From contig JADJWM010000009.1 in the NCBI GenBank assembly GCA_016716365.1, positions 1 through 64,000 of the forward strand: a stretch of 64,000 nucleotides of DNA, read 5' to 3'. Source of the DNA: Chloracidobacterium sp. Lineage in GTDB: Bacteria > Acidobacteriota > Blastocatellia > Pyrinomonadales > Pyrinomonadaceae. Each line of letters begins with the position of its first letter. The stretch's first letter is position 1. A program made the translations under genes and the position numbers. This document shows, one piece after another, positions 42,124 to 53,612 of the stretch. Under the pieces are notes generated by a model. That model saw only the letters and a list, made by a program, of their open reading frames with translations, searched no databases and had not been told where the DNA came from.

Positions 42124-42705
42124 CTAAGCGGAACCGGCCGATCTTTCACCGGGGCGGATCCTTACCGTCCAATCAACAAGTTTCTTCAGCATGTCGGCAA
42201 TGAACTCTTTCGTTTTTTCGTCGATCAATTCGCCCTGCTCGTTGAACTTAGAGGTGCAATTGTTGATCATCACCTCGGGCTTGTTCAATGGATGCATGTT
42301 GAGAAACACCATGATCTGGCGAAGATGATATTGCATGCGGGCCGTCCCGATGGCCCCGGGCGAGGCCCCCATGATCGCGGCCGGTTTGCCGTCCCAAGCG
42401 CTATCGCCGTAGGGCCGTGAAGCCCAATCGATAGCATTCTTAAGGAAACCGGGGACCGAATAATTGTACTCCGGCGACGAGAAAATCACGGCATCCGCCT
42501 CGCGGATCTTCCGCTTTAACTCCGTCACCTTTGCAGGCGGGTCTTTCTCGCTGTCCTGATCGAAATTGGGCAGTCCGGAAATATCGAAGATCTCGATCTC
42601 CGCATCCTCCGGCACAAGCCCGGCGGCGGCTTGAAGCGCGGCCGTGTTGTACGAGCCTTTACGAAGGCTCCCCGAAATTCCAAGTATCCTGATCTTATCT
42701 CCCAC
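42124..42705 (-). CDS. NADPH-dependent FMN reductase
   Basis: A flavodoxin-like reductase of 193 residues: IRILGISGSLRKGSYNTAAL binds the FMN phosphate, followed by FDISGLPNFDQDSE, AVIFSSPEYNYSVPGFLKNAIDWASRPY (the family signature) and KPAAIMGASPGAIGTARMQYHLRQI. Such enzymes reduce free FMN or quinones with NAD(P)H. It is transcribed into the IYD-like gene 14 bp downstream, so a reductase-dehalogenase pair is a reasonable inference. Confidence 0.92.
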   Translation of the reverse strand: MGDKIRILGISGSLRKGSYNTAALQAAAGLVPEDAEIEIFDISGLPNFDQDSEKDPPAKVTELKRKIREADAVIFSSPEYNYSVPGFLKNAIDWASRPYGDSAWDGKPAAIMGASPGAIGTARMQYHLRQIMVFLNMHPLNKPEVMINNCTSKFNEQGELIDEKTKEFIADMLKKLVDWTVRIRPGERSAGSA

Positions 42706-42924
42706 TGTTCGTTTACCTCCTTTCTTATCCTGATAGTTTTACATTCAATGACCAAAAACTCCATTGCGGCCCGGCGTTCGAGGACCGGCTGATCGGTTGA
42801 ATATATGTTTTTCGCGTTAGAATACGGAACGGATGCCGTTTTTCGCGGGCGTCCGCACTGAACGCTTTTGAATCGGCCGAACGGTCGTGAGCCCTTTCGG
42901 GATGTACAATTTGGGGGCGCTTAT

Positions 42925-42933
42925 TGATATAAT
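42925..42933 (+). promoter_or_regulatory. Extended -10 promoter candidate for the DUF454 gene
   Basis: TGATATAAT contains a perfect TATAAT (42928-42933) with the extended TGn, 17 bp before the ATG at 42951. No good -35 is found, which an extended -10 can tolerate. The closeness to the start implies a very short leader without a clear Shine-Dalgarno. Confidence 0.5.
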
Positions 42934-42950
42934 CCAAGTGTTACGGACTT

Positions 42951-43367
42951 ATGGACCTTAGAAAGGCAATTCTGATCTTCGCCGGGACCCTTTTCGTGGC
43001 CCTCGGGGTTTTGGGCATGTTCCTCCCTCTGCTGCCGACGACCGTGTTTCTCCTGATGGCGGCATACTGCTATTCGCGGAGTTCCGAAAAGTTCCACACC
43101 TGGCTGCTCAACAATCGATTTTGTGGGCCGTACATAAGTAATTACAAGTCAGGTCGAGGGATCTCGGTCAGGCAAAAGGTGAGCACTATCGGCGTGCTCT
43201 GGCTGTCGATCGGGTTCAGCATCTGGATCACAGGGAGCGGCTTCTGGATCACCCTCCTGCTTCTGGCGATCGCCGCCGGCGTTACGATCCACCTCCTGAT
43301 GATCAAGACCTATCGGCCCGATGCCGAGGCGGTCCCGGCCGAACCGGCGGGCGAACTTCCGGCCTGA
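42951..43367 (+). CDS. DUF454/YbaN-family membrane protein
   Basis: A protein of 138 residues. The family core is complete: ILIFAGTLFVALGVLGMFLPLLPTTVFLLMAAYCYSRSSEKFHTWLLNNRFCGPYI (in parts), with the characteristic LPLLPTTxFLLxAAxCxxRSS stretch, followed by QKVSTIGVLWLSIGFSIWI and ITLLLLAIAAGVTIHLL. The C-terminal tail is Pro/Ala/Glu-rich. YbaN-type proteins are inner membrane proteins of unknown role. The gene stands alone. Confidence 0.9.
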   Translation: MDLRKAILIFAGTLFVALGVLGMFLPLLPTTVFLLMAAYCYSRSSEKFHTWLLNNRFCGPYISNYKSGRGISVRQKVSTIGVLWLSIGFSIWITGSGFWITLLLLAIAAGVTIHLLMIKTYRPDAEAVPAEPAGELPA

Positions 43368-43456
43368 TCCGTGTTGGCTCGCGGCCCTTGTGACTTCCTG
43401 AAGTTTGTCCTACCATCTCTCCTGTACCACTAGAATAGAATTTGGGGAAGATTAAG

Positions 43457-44020
43457 ATGGGAAACTCCGCAGTCTCGACAAATGACGCTCGCAGCGAATT
43501 CGTGCTGCCGGCATTGGGCACCAAACCCGTGGCGATACAGCTTCTTCTGCTGTTTGCCGCCGCATTTCTTTTGCCCGCCGGGGCGCACGCGCTCGGGCTG
43601 CCGGTGCGGTCGCTGCTGCCGATGCATTGGCCGGTGATCTTTGCGGGCCTGTGTTACGGATGGCGGTCGGGAGCCATAATCGGATTGGCGGCCCCGGTAT
43701 TGAGTTTCCTTATCTCGGGCATGCCGCTTCCGCACATTCTGCCGTCGATGACGGTCGAACTTGCGGCTTACGGATTCCTGGCCGGCTTTGGGCGAGAGTA
43801 CCTGCGACTGAACTGGTTAGCGGCGACGGCAATGGCCTTGATCGGCGGCCGGATCGTTTTTCTTGCGATCGTTTTCTCGACGCGTGCCGTGCCCGAATCC
43901 TTCGGCAACTACATCGTCGCAGCGATGCTTCCCGGCATCTGGGCAGCTCTGGGCCAGTTGGTCGTCCTTTCGCTTTTAGCGTGGTGGTTTGTCGGTCGGC
44001 AGTCCGGTTCCGATACATAG
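43457..44020 (+). CDS. ECF-type transporter S-component-like membrane protein
   Basis: I take ATG 43457 (MGNSAVSTNDARSEF); a TTG upstream is possible. About five to six helices, beginning AIQLLLLFAAAFLLPAGAHALGL, then LPMHWPVIFAGLCYGWRSGAIIGLAAPVLSFLISGMP (in parts), PSMTVELAAYGFLAGFGREYL, and a last helix GIWAALGQLVVLSLLAWWF. The arrangement, with PMHWPVxxAGxxxGWxxG and a PSMxxELAxYG segment, is like S components for vitamin uptake through the ECF module. No EcfA/EcfT genes are adjacent, so a shared module would be needed. The ligand is unknown. Confidence 0.75.
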   Translation: MGNSAVSTNDARSEFVLPALGTKPVAIQLLLLFAAAFLLPAGAHALGLPVRSLLPMHWPVIFAGLCYGWRSGAIIGLAAPVLSFLISGMPLPHILPSMTVELAAYGFLAGFGREYLRLNWLAATAMALIGGRIVFLAIVFSTRAVPESFGNYIVAAMLPGIWAALGQLVVLSLLAWWFVGRQSGSDT

Positions 44021-44078
44021 GCTTTTTACCGAATATTCGGGTCGGTTAACGGCCGAACCGCGCAATTCAGCATCAGTA

Positions 44079-44103
44079 AGAACCCGGCCCATCGCCGGGT
44101 TCT
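44079..44103 (+). terminator. Intrinsic terminator-like hairpin after the ECF S-component gene
   Basis: AGAACCCGGC (44079-44088) pairs perfectly with GCCGGGTTCT (44094-44103) around CCATC. The tail is TGTTTGTCTG, T-rich but not a continuous run. It lies 59 bp after the TAG of the plus-strand gene and before the next plus-strand gene. Confidence 0.7.
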
Positions 44104-44179
44104 GTTTGTCTGCCTGATCAAATCGGGCTAACATCGTTCACGTCCCACGATCATCCCGAGACAGGAGGCCCGATACCCC

Positions 44180-44935
44180 ATGAGCTGGAAGAAAATACCG
44201 TTTTTGCGTTGGTCGTTTTGGCGGATCCTGTTCGGGATGAAGCATCTGACGACCGAGTGGCAGGTAGGCGACGGACGCGAGGCAAGACTCGTCGAATACG
44301 TCACAAAAAATGCGAAACCCGGCGACCTGGCCGACGCGATCAGGGTCGTTGATGAATACGCCTACAACGAGAGCTTTCTTATCAACGTGGGCGACGAGAA
44401 GGGCACGATCCTCGACGACGCCGTTCGCCGCGCAGAGGCCAAGAAGATCCTCGAACTCGGAACTTACTGCGGCTACAGCGCGATGCGGATGGCGGCCGCC
44501 GCTCCCGACGCGAAGATCTATTCGATCGAGTTCAACCCCGACAATGCCGAGATTGCCCGCAGTATACATCGCCACGCCGGCGTCGGCGACCAGATAACCG
44601 TGATCGTCGGCACGCTCGGTGACGGCGGCAAGACAGCCGACGCGCTCGAAACCGAGCACGGATTTACCTCCGGCTCCATCGATCTCGTCTTCCTGGACCA
44701 CGCCAAGGAAGCCTATCTTCCGGACATCAAAATGATCGTCGAACGCGGCTGGCTTCATCCCGGCTCCATCGCAGTCGGCGACAATATCAAATTCCCCGGC
44801 GCCCCCGAATATCACGCCTATATGAAGGAAAACGAAGGCACGCTGTGGAAGTCCGACGAACACAAGACCCACGCCGAATACCAAACAGTGATCAAGGATA
44901 TTGTGTTGGTTTCGGAATACCTTGGACCAAAATAG
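44180..44935 (+). CDS. Catechol-O-methyltransferase (COMT)-like enzyme
   Basis: A protein of 251 residues. The match to animal COMT runs along most of the domain: INVGDEKGTILDDAVRR (COMT has NVGDKKG), KILELGTYCGYSAMRMA (SAM motif I), IYSIEFNPDNAEIA, IDLVFLDHAKEAYLPDI with Asp-His-x-Lys, and GDNIKFPGAPEYHAYM with the Asp-Asn pair that completes the Mg site in COMT. HAEYQTVIKDIV keeps a Glu near the expected substrate-contact position. Predicted reaction: Mg-dependent O-methylation of catechol-type hydroxyls. A membrane-seeking N-terminus is possible (FLRWSFWRILFGM). Confidence 0.85.
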   Translation: MSWKKIPFLRWSFWRILFGMKHLTTEWQVGDGREARLVEYVTKNAKPGDLADAIRVVDEYAYNESFLINVGDEKGTILDDAVRRAEAKKILELGTYCGYSAMRMAAAAPDAKIYSIEFNPDNAEIARSIHRHAGVGDQITVIVGTLGDGGKTADALETEHGFTSGSIDLVFLDHAKEAYLPDIKMIVERGWLHPGSIAVGDNIKFPGAPEYHAYMKENEGTLWKSDEHKTHAEYQTVIKDIVLVSEYLGPK

Positions 44936-44940
44936 CCCAT

Positions 44941-46567
44941 CTATCCTTTTCGCCGAAGTTCTTTTATCCGCTTTAGTAGTTGAGGCACCAGCGTAGCCGT
45001 CATTATGAGTGACCCGCTGGCGAACTTCGTGGCAAATCCGCGGAAAGTTTCGACGGCAGTGGGTGAATAAGGCATCCACCAGGCGTCGGGGAGTATCGAG
45101 AGGCGGTTTGTGTGGATATGCTGCGGCTGAACGAGTTCCATCATTCCTTCGAGGCCGTGGGTGCGTCCGCGGCCGGAGTTCTTGAAGCCGCCCCACGGCG
45201 TTTGGCCGATGCCGTGTGTGTAGAGCACCTCGTTTATGCAGACAGTGCCGGCTTCTATCTGCTCCGCCACGCGGCGGCCTTTTGTATGATCGCGGGTCCA
45301 GACGCTTGCCGTCAGCCCGAATTCGGAATCGTTGGCAAGGCGAACAGCTTCTTCTTCCGTATTGAATGTGGCGATAGGCAGTGTAGGCCCGAACGTCTCT
45401 TCCTGCATCCCGCGCATTTCGTTCGTCGCACCGGTGATTACCGTGGGTTCGTAGAATAGGTTCGGAGTCCCGCCTTCAGGCGGCTGAGATCCGGAATGAA
45501 GCCGACTAAAGTCGGTAATCCTAGCGCCGCCGATCTCGATCGTCGCGCCCGCCTCGCGAAAATCGTGAACGTGCTGCTCAACAATTCGGACCTGCCGCTC
45601 CGACGACATCGCACCGATCGAAACATCCTCCTCGTCGCCCGGCCCGATCTTCAGATCCTTCGCCTTTTCGACGATAAGGCGGGTCAGCTCGGCCGCGGCA
45701 CCCTCCTGCACATAGAGTCTTTCTACCGAGGAACACGACTGGCCGGCGTTGCAAAACGCCCCCCCAAACGGCTGCACCGGCCGCCAGTTCCAGGTTTGCG
45801 TCGTCAAAGACGATCATCGGGTCCTTGCCGCCTAGTTCGAGCACGACCGACGTCATGTGCTCGGCGGACGCGGCAAGGATCTTCTTGCCGGTAGCGACGG
45901 AGCCGGTGAACATTATCTTGTCCGGGGCGGCATCGACCAGCGCGCCGCCGGTCTCGCCGGCACCGGTGACTATCTGGACAAGGCCGGCTGGAGCTCCCGC
46001 CTTTTCAAAAATGTCCCCGATCTTCAGGCCGACCAGCGGGGTCAGTTCCGAGGGCTTGATGACCACCGAGTTCCCGGCCATCAACGCCATCGCCGCCTCG
46101 CCCAATGGGATCGAGAATGGGTAATTCCACGCCGGGATGATGCCCACCACGCCCAGCGGCTTGTATACGATCTTCGACGAACGGCCGAGCAGCGAGTAAA
46201 GCCCGATGCCGACACGCCGAGGCCTGAGCATCTTTTCGGCACGTCGCGCGATCCATTGCATCAGATCGAGAACCGGAGCGATCTCCATCGAAAGGGCCTC
46301 GGCCATCGGTTTCCCCGATTCTTCGGAAATAAGGTCTGCGATCGCGTCCATTTCGTCGAGCACCGCTTCGCGGGCCCGCATCACGAGAGCCTTCCGTTCG
46401 GCGAACGACGTAGTTTTCCACTTGTGGAAAACTTCCCGTGAACGCTCGACCGCCGCCCGAACCTCTTCCTCACTGTGAACCGGGACGCGGCCCAGTTCGC
46501 GGCCGGTCGCAGGGTTTACCGAGACGATCTCGTTCGCGGCGGAGATAGATGCAAGCGGTGCAGACAT
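44941..46567 (-). pseudogene. NAD(P)-dependent aldehyde dehydrogenase, split by a one-base frameshift
   Basis: The first part (from 46567) has VNPATGRELGRVPV, GVVGIIPAWNYPFSIPLGEAAMALMAGNSVVIKPSELTP (in parts), FTGSVATGKKIL and VLELGGKDPMIVFDDANLE. At 45759-45765 a run of seven G (minus strand) changes frame; with six it would read AAVWGAFCNAGQSCSSVERLYV, which holds the catalytic Cys. The second part continues to the C-terminus (EETFGPTLPIATFNTEEEAVRLANDSEFGLTASVW in parts). An unusual 20-residue stretch from a palindromic DNA element (45463-45517) sits in frame before FYEPTVI. The full product would be about 541 aa with a hydrophobic C-terminal anchor-like end. Real decay, an assembly error or slippage are all possible. 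Confidence 0.85.
45463..45517. repeat. Palindromic element inside the aldehyde dehydrogenase gene
   Basis: Two perfect hairpins sit close together: CCGCC-TTCA-GGCGG (45470-45483) and CCGACT-AA-AGTCGG (45502-45515). In the gene they encode about 20 residues (within ITDFSRLHSGSQPPEGGTPN) where family members have a short loop. The reading frame is kept. This layout is like a mobile or REP-like palindromic repeat that entered a protein gene, comparable to Rickettsia palindromic elements. No second copy of the same sequence occurs in the window. Confidence 0.6.
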
Positions 46568-46699
46568 GATCAGCCTTCAGCATAACCCAGCGGCGGAAAA
46601 TTTGTAAGCCCCTTCTGCGCACGGGTTGGCGAAAATCGGGGCGGTCGGCTAAAGTGTGATTGAGACAATTTGCCCAGCCGTCTGCACAGATCCTGAACA

Positions 46700-47937
46700 A
46701 TGGAGACAGCCCTTTCGAATGAACTGCCGATCGAAGAGATCCGGCGCGAGTTCCCCGCGTTGCTGAGGGAACACAACGGTTTTCCGGTCGCCTATTTCGA
46801 CGGCCCCGGCGGGACCCAGGTCCCGCGAGCCGTCGCCGAGGCGATGACCGACTATCTTTTCAACCACAACGCCAACACGCACTGGGAATATCCGACCAGC
46901 AACGAGACGGACGCGATCATCGCGGATGCCCGCACGGCCTTTGCGGAGATGTTCAACGCGTCGGCGGAAGAGATCGTTTTCGGGCAGAATATGACCTCGC
47001 TCACGTTCCATCTTGCTCATGCATTGGGACGAGGTTGGGCGGAGGGCGACGAGTTTGTCGTGACCGAACTGGACCATCACGCCAATGTGGATACCTGGAG
47101 ATCGCTTGAACGGGACCGCGGGATGGTGTGCCGAGTGCTGCCTTTCGATACCGAGAGCGGCCAGTTGATGCTCGACAAACTTCCCGGCCTTATCAATGAA
47201 AGGACGCGGATCGTTGCCATCGGGGCCGCCTCGAACGCGATCGGCACGATCAACGATGCGGCCTATGCCTGCCGTCTGGCGCGCGAAGCGGGAGCGCTTT
47301 CCTTTGTCGATGCCGTCCATTTCGCCCCGCACAACCTTATCGACGTCAAAGCGATCGGTTGCGACTTCCTTGCCTGCTCGGCCTACAAATTTTACGGGCC
47401 GCACATCGGCATCATGTTCGGGCGAAAGGAACTCCTTGAGAGTACGGATTTTCCGAAACTGCGGCCGTCGCCGGATGAAGCTCCCGAACGAGCCGAGACC
47501 GGAACGCTTGGCCAGGAAGCCATCGCCGGTGCCGCCGCCGCAGTCGATCTTATCGCCTCGATCGGCACCGGAAGCAGCCGCCGCGAACGGCTTGCGAGCG
47601 CGTTCGCACGCATGCACGCGAAGGATAACGATCTGACCAGGAAACTCTGGACCGGGCTTGCCTCGATCGCGAATGTCCGGGTCTATGGGCCGGGGCCGGA
47701 CGCAGAACGCACCTCGCTCGTTTCGTTCACAATAGGCGAGATTCCCTCGGCCGAGGTCAGCCGCTGGCTTGCGGCCCGAGGACTTTTCCTTTCACACGGG
47801 GATTTCTACGCAGCAACGGTGCTGGAACGGTACGATATCGAAGAGCAGGGCTTCGTTCGTGCAGGGATAAGTGTTTACACCACAGCGGAGGAGGTTGACC
47901 GTCTTCTTGAAGCGGTCGGCGAGATCGCCGCAAGCGT

Positions 47938-47941
<4 letters not shown>
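46700..47941 (+). CDS. Aminotransferase class V (cysteine desulfurase-like)
   Basis: A PLP enzyme of 413 residues of the fold type I, class V group. Evidence: FPVAYFDGPGGTQVPRAVAEAMTDYL, NANTHWEYPTS, EIVFGQNMTSLTFHLAHALG, TELDHHANVDTWRSLER (PLP stacking His), GAASNAIGTIND and VDAVHFAPHNLIDVKAIGCDFLACSAYKFYGPHIGIMFG (in parts), where the Lys in SAYKFYGPH binds PLP. It belongs to the CsdA-like branch annotated as cysteine-desulfurase-like; a catalytic loop Cys is not evident, so isomerase or lyase activity is possible. It converges with the kinase gene, sharing bases of both stop codons (TTAG). Confidence 0.88.
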
Positions 47942-50784
<2,843 letters not shown>

Positions 50785-50980
50785 TTGATCGTATCCGACA
50801 CCTTCCCTGGAAAAGAAACACCGCGCGAAACTCGCTTGTGACAAAGTCCATTTCCGTTAGCGGCGTTCAAAGAACCGATCATTCATTAAACGCTTCAGGC
50901 AGGTGAAAAGTTGCCCTGTTCAGAAAAACTTCATTCGAGGGGAGGCCGATCCGGGGGTGTTTATCCTGGCGAACCAGCGA

Positions 50981-52900
50981 TCATTCGATCATTTTTGAGA
51001 CCGCCTGATAAGCCGCGTCGATCGCTTCGCTGAGCTTTTCGGCATCGGGGCCGCCGCCTTCGGCCATATCAGGACGGCCGCCGCCCTTGCCGCCGAGGAT
51101 CGGAACGATGTCTTTAACGATTGTTCCGGCCTTAACCTTGTCCTTTAGATCGTCCGAAACACGAACGATAAGGCTTGCTTTGCCTTCGTCCTTGCGGCCG
51201 AGCACGACCACGCCCGACTTTAACCGGGCCAAAAGCGTGTCCGAAAGCTGACGCATCCCGTTGGCATCGAGGCCTTCGACGATCTTGCCGACCACCTTAA
51301 TGCCGGACACGTCACGGGCCTCCTCCCCATTTGAAGACGCCCCGCCGGCCGCACCGGTTGCAATTTTCAGCTTGAGGTCGTCGATCTCGCGGCGGGTGCG
51401 TTTAAGCTCGTCCTGCAATCGCTCGATCGCGTTCGGCAACTGGTCTCGTTGTGTTTTCAATACATCCAGGCTTCGCGAAATGAGCACCTCGTCCTCGCGG
51501 AACCGCTCGAAAGCGTCGAAGCCGGTGATCGCCCTGATTCGCCGCACGCCCGATGCGATGGCCTCATCAGACGTGATCTTAAAGCTGCCGATGTCGCCCG
51601 TCGCCCGGACGTGAGTTCCGCCGCAGAGCTCCATCGAGAATTTGCCGTCGCCGACGCTCAGCACCCGGACCTCGGAGCCGTACTTCTCACCGAACATCGC
51701 GACCGCCCCGCTACGCATCGCCTCTTCGAGAGCCATCATGTTCGTCGTAACCGGTTCATTCTGAAGGATATAACGGTTGACAAGGTCCTCGACCTCGCGG
51801 ATCTCGGCCTCGGTCATCGGCTGGTAATGCGTAAAGTCGAACCGCAGATAATTCGGTGCGACCACCGAACCGGCCTGCTTCACATGCGTGCCAAGGACCT
51901 CCTTGAGAGCGGCATGGACGAGATGCGTCGCGGTGTGATTGCGGCGAGTGGCATCGCGTTTTTCAGCATCAACAACGGCTCTGACCGTGTCGCCGACGCG
52001 GAGCGAACCATTTTCAACCTTCACTTTATGGATGATCAATCCCGCAACGGGCGAATAGGTATCGTTTACTATCGCCTGAAAGCCGGTACCACCTGCGGTA
52101 CTGACAAGAATACCCGTGTCTCCGACCTGCCCGCCGGACTCGGCATAAAACGGTGTTTCATCGAGCACGACGCCGCCCTGCTCGCCCTCGGAAAGCAAAT
52201 CCAACTGGCCGTCGCCGTTGAGGATCGAGACGACTCTTGACTCTTCCCGTGAGGTCGTCTCGTAGCCATGGAACTTGTTCGTCCCAACCTTGCCGAGCAC
52301 CTCAGCATAAAGCGGGCTGATCTCCGATTTCCGCTGCGTTTGGCCGATACCGGACTGTTTTTGCAGTTCTCCGAGGGCGTTATCGAATCTGGCGTTGTAA
52401 TCGTCTTCATCAAACCCGATCCCTTTTTCTTCTAGGTAAACCCGGATCAGGTCGCGAGGCGTGCCGAAAGTGTCGTAAAGCTTTGCGACCTGGACGAACA
52501 GTGTCTCGGGCGGCGTTTCCTTTGATATTTCCAGGTCGCTCAGCTTACCGAGGCCGACGGTCACGGTATTCCCGAAACGCTCTTCCTCAAGACAGACCAT
52601 CTTCCCGATAAAGTCCCGCTGAACGGCGAGCTCCGGAAACGCACCCGAAAAATTTTCCACCACCAGGTCGCAAACCTTGTAGAAGAACGGATCCTTCAGC
52701 CCGAGGTGCTCGCGGCCGTGGTAAATGGCCCGACGCATTATCTTTCGCAGCACGTAATTGCGCCCCTCGTTGCCGGGAAGTATGCCGTCCGCGATCGCGA
52801 ACGCGGTCGAGCGGGCGTGGTCGGCGATCACGCGGCACGCAAATTGTTGAGATTCTGATAGACTTTCGTAAACGCTCATTCTTTCGGAATTGTATAACAC
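50981..52900 (-). CDS. alaS: Alanyl-tRNA synthetase C-terminal part only: tRNA-binding, editing and C-Ala domains
   Basis: The 639-residue product begins (GTG 52900 or ATG 52879) with VYESLSESQQFACRVIADHARSTAFAIADGILPGNEGRNYVLRKIMRRA (in parts), which in full AlaRS follows the class II aminoacylation core. The editing site is intact: HTATH near residue 321 and CGGTH near 425. A coiled coil and C-Ala domain with GGKGGGRPDMAEGG follow. About 240 residues holding class II motifs 1-3 are missing: a TGA stands in frame right before the start, and a plus-strand gene begins 54 bp away. The ORF shows no decay, so it may be a trans-editing protein, one half of a split enzyme, or a recent truncation. 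Confidence 0.9.
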   Translation of the reverse strand: MLYNSERMSVYESLSESQQFACRVIADHARSTAFAIADGILPGNEGRNYVLRKIMRRAIYHGREHLGLKDPFFYKVCDLVVENFSGAFPELAVQRDFIGKMVCLEEERFGNTVTVGLGKLSDLEISKETPPETLFVQVAKLYDTFGTPRDLIRVYLEEKGIGFDEDDYNARFDNALGELQKQSGIGQTQRKSEISPLYAEVLGKVGTNKFHGYETTSREESRVVSILNGDGQLDLLSEGEQGGVVLDETPFYAESGGQVGDTGILVSTAGGTGFQAIVNDTYSPVAGLIIHKVKVENGSLRVGDTVRAVVDAEKRDATRRNHTATHLVHAALKEVLGTHVKQAGSVVAPNYLRFDFTHYQPMTEAEIREVEDLVNRYILQNEPVTTNMMALEEAMRSGAVAMFGEKYGSEVRVLSVGDGKFSMELCGGTHVRATGDIGSFKITSDEAIASGVRRIRAITGFDAFERFREDEVLISRSLDVLKTQRDQLPNAIERLQDELKRTRREIDDLKLKIATGAAGGASSNGEEARDVSGIKVVGKIVEGLDANGMRQLSDTLLARLKSGVVVLGRKDEGKASLIVRVSDDLKDKVKAGTIVKDIVPILGGKGGGRPDMAEGGGPDAEKLSEAIDAAYQAVSKMIE

Positions 52901-52954
52901 TCATAAGCCCACAGTCTTGTAAACATCGGGCCAGACGCATTGCAGGAACATCGG

Positions 52955-53599
52955 ATGAAGCATTCAGTCATTTTAGCCATCGCTTTCGTGATCTTTATTT
53001 CCGCATGCGGCAATCAACCGCAGCGGTTAGATACCGACAAAAGTGCGCCGCGGCCAGAAGATCAAGCTACAAACAACCAGACACCACCCGACGGTCCGGC
53101 CGACCAGTCCGGTTCCATCACGAAGCCGACGCTCGACGACGAGATAGGTAACATTGCCGACAGTGCAGGTACTGCGGGCGTTACCGAAAAGAAAAACCCG
53201 AATATCAACGCGGTCGCGATAATGAGCGACGTTCGCACGGCCCGCCACGCAAATTACGACCGGATGGTGTTCGAATTCCTTGGCCCGAATATGCCGACAT
53301 ATCACATCGAGTACATCGACAAACCGGTCCGTTCGTGTGGTTCGGGCGACGTGGTGTCGCTCGCGGGCGACGGCTGGCTCGAGGTCCGCTTCACCGACGC
53401 CCAGGCCCACGCTCCCGAAGGCGATGCGACCATCAAAGACCGTCAGCGTTCGCCGAACCTTCCAATTGTTAAAGACCTGAAGATAACCTGCGATTTCGAG
53501 GCCGAGGTCACATGGGTCGCTGGAGTCGCGTCGCCAAATCGATACCGCGTGATCGAACTGAAGAACCCGACGAGGCTGGCTATCGACATCAGACATTGA
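52955..53599 (+). CDS. Lipoprotein with AMIN-like C-terminal domain, unknown function
   Basis: ATG 52955 begins MKHSVILAIAFVIFISACGN, a lipoprotein signal with lipobox ISAC. Residues about 20-75 form a Pro/Asp/Thr-rich linker. The last 130 residues read AVAIMSDVRTARHANYDRMVFEFLG, YHIEYIDKPVRSCGSGD, GDGWLEVRFTDAQAHAPEGDATI and VIELKNPTRLAIDIRH, a pattern like the AMIN-like domain of periplasmic proteins. It lies divergent to the truncated alaS, 54 bp apart. No enzymatic motif is seen. Confidence 0.8.
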   Translation: MKHSVILAIAFVIFISACGNQPQRLDTDKSAPRPEDQATNNQTPPDGPADQSGSITKPTLDDEIGNIADSAGTAGVTEKKNPNINAVAIMSDVRTARHANYDRMVFEFLGPNMPTYHIEYIDKPVRSCGSGDVVSLAGDGWLEVRFTDAQAHAPEGDATIKDRQRSPNLPIVKDLKITCDFEAEVTWVAGVASPNRYRVIELKNPTRLAIDIRH

Positions 53600-53612
53600 C
53601 GCGGCTTAATCG

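Noticed and set aside
44138..45196. Long minus-strand open frame of 352 codons opposite the COMT-like gene
   Set aside because: It runs antisense to a gene with clear COMT motifs, has no recognisable domain, and long antisense frames are expected in GC-rich coding DNA.
45578..46567. Treating the aldehyde dehydrogenase as two separate genes
   Set aside because: The two frames complement each other exactly at a G-run and together give one complete ALDH; a separate start for the second half lies upstream of the catalytic loop without a ribosome site.
46649..47617. Minus-strand open frame of 322 codons opposite the class V aminotransferase
   Set aside because: The plus-strand product has intact PLP motifs; the antisense frame shows no family features.
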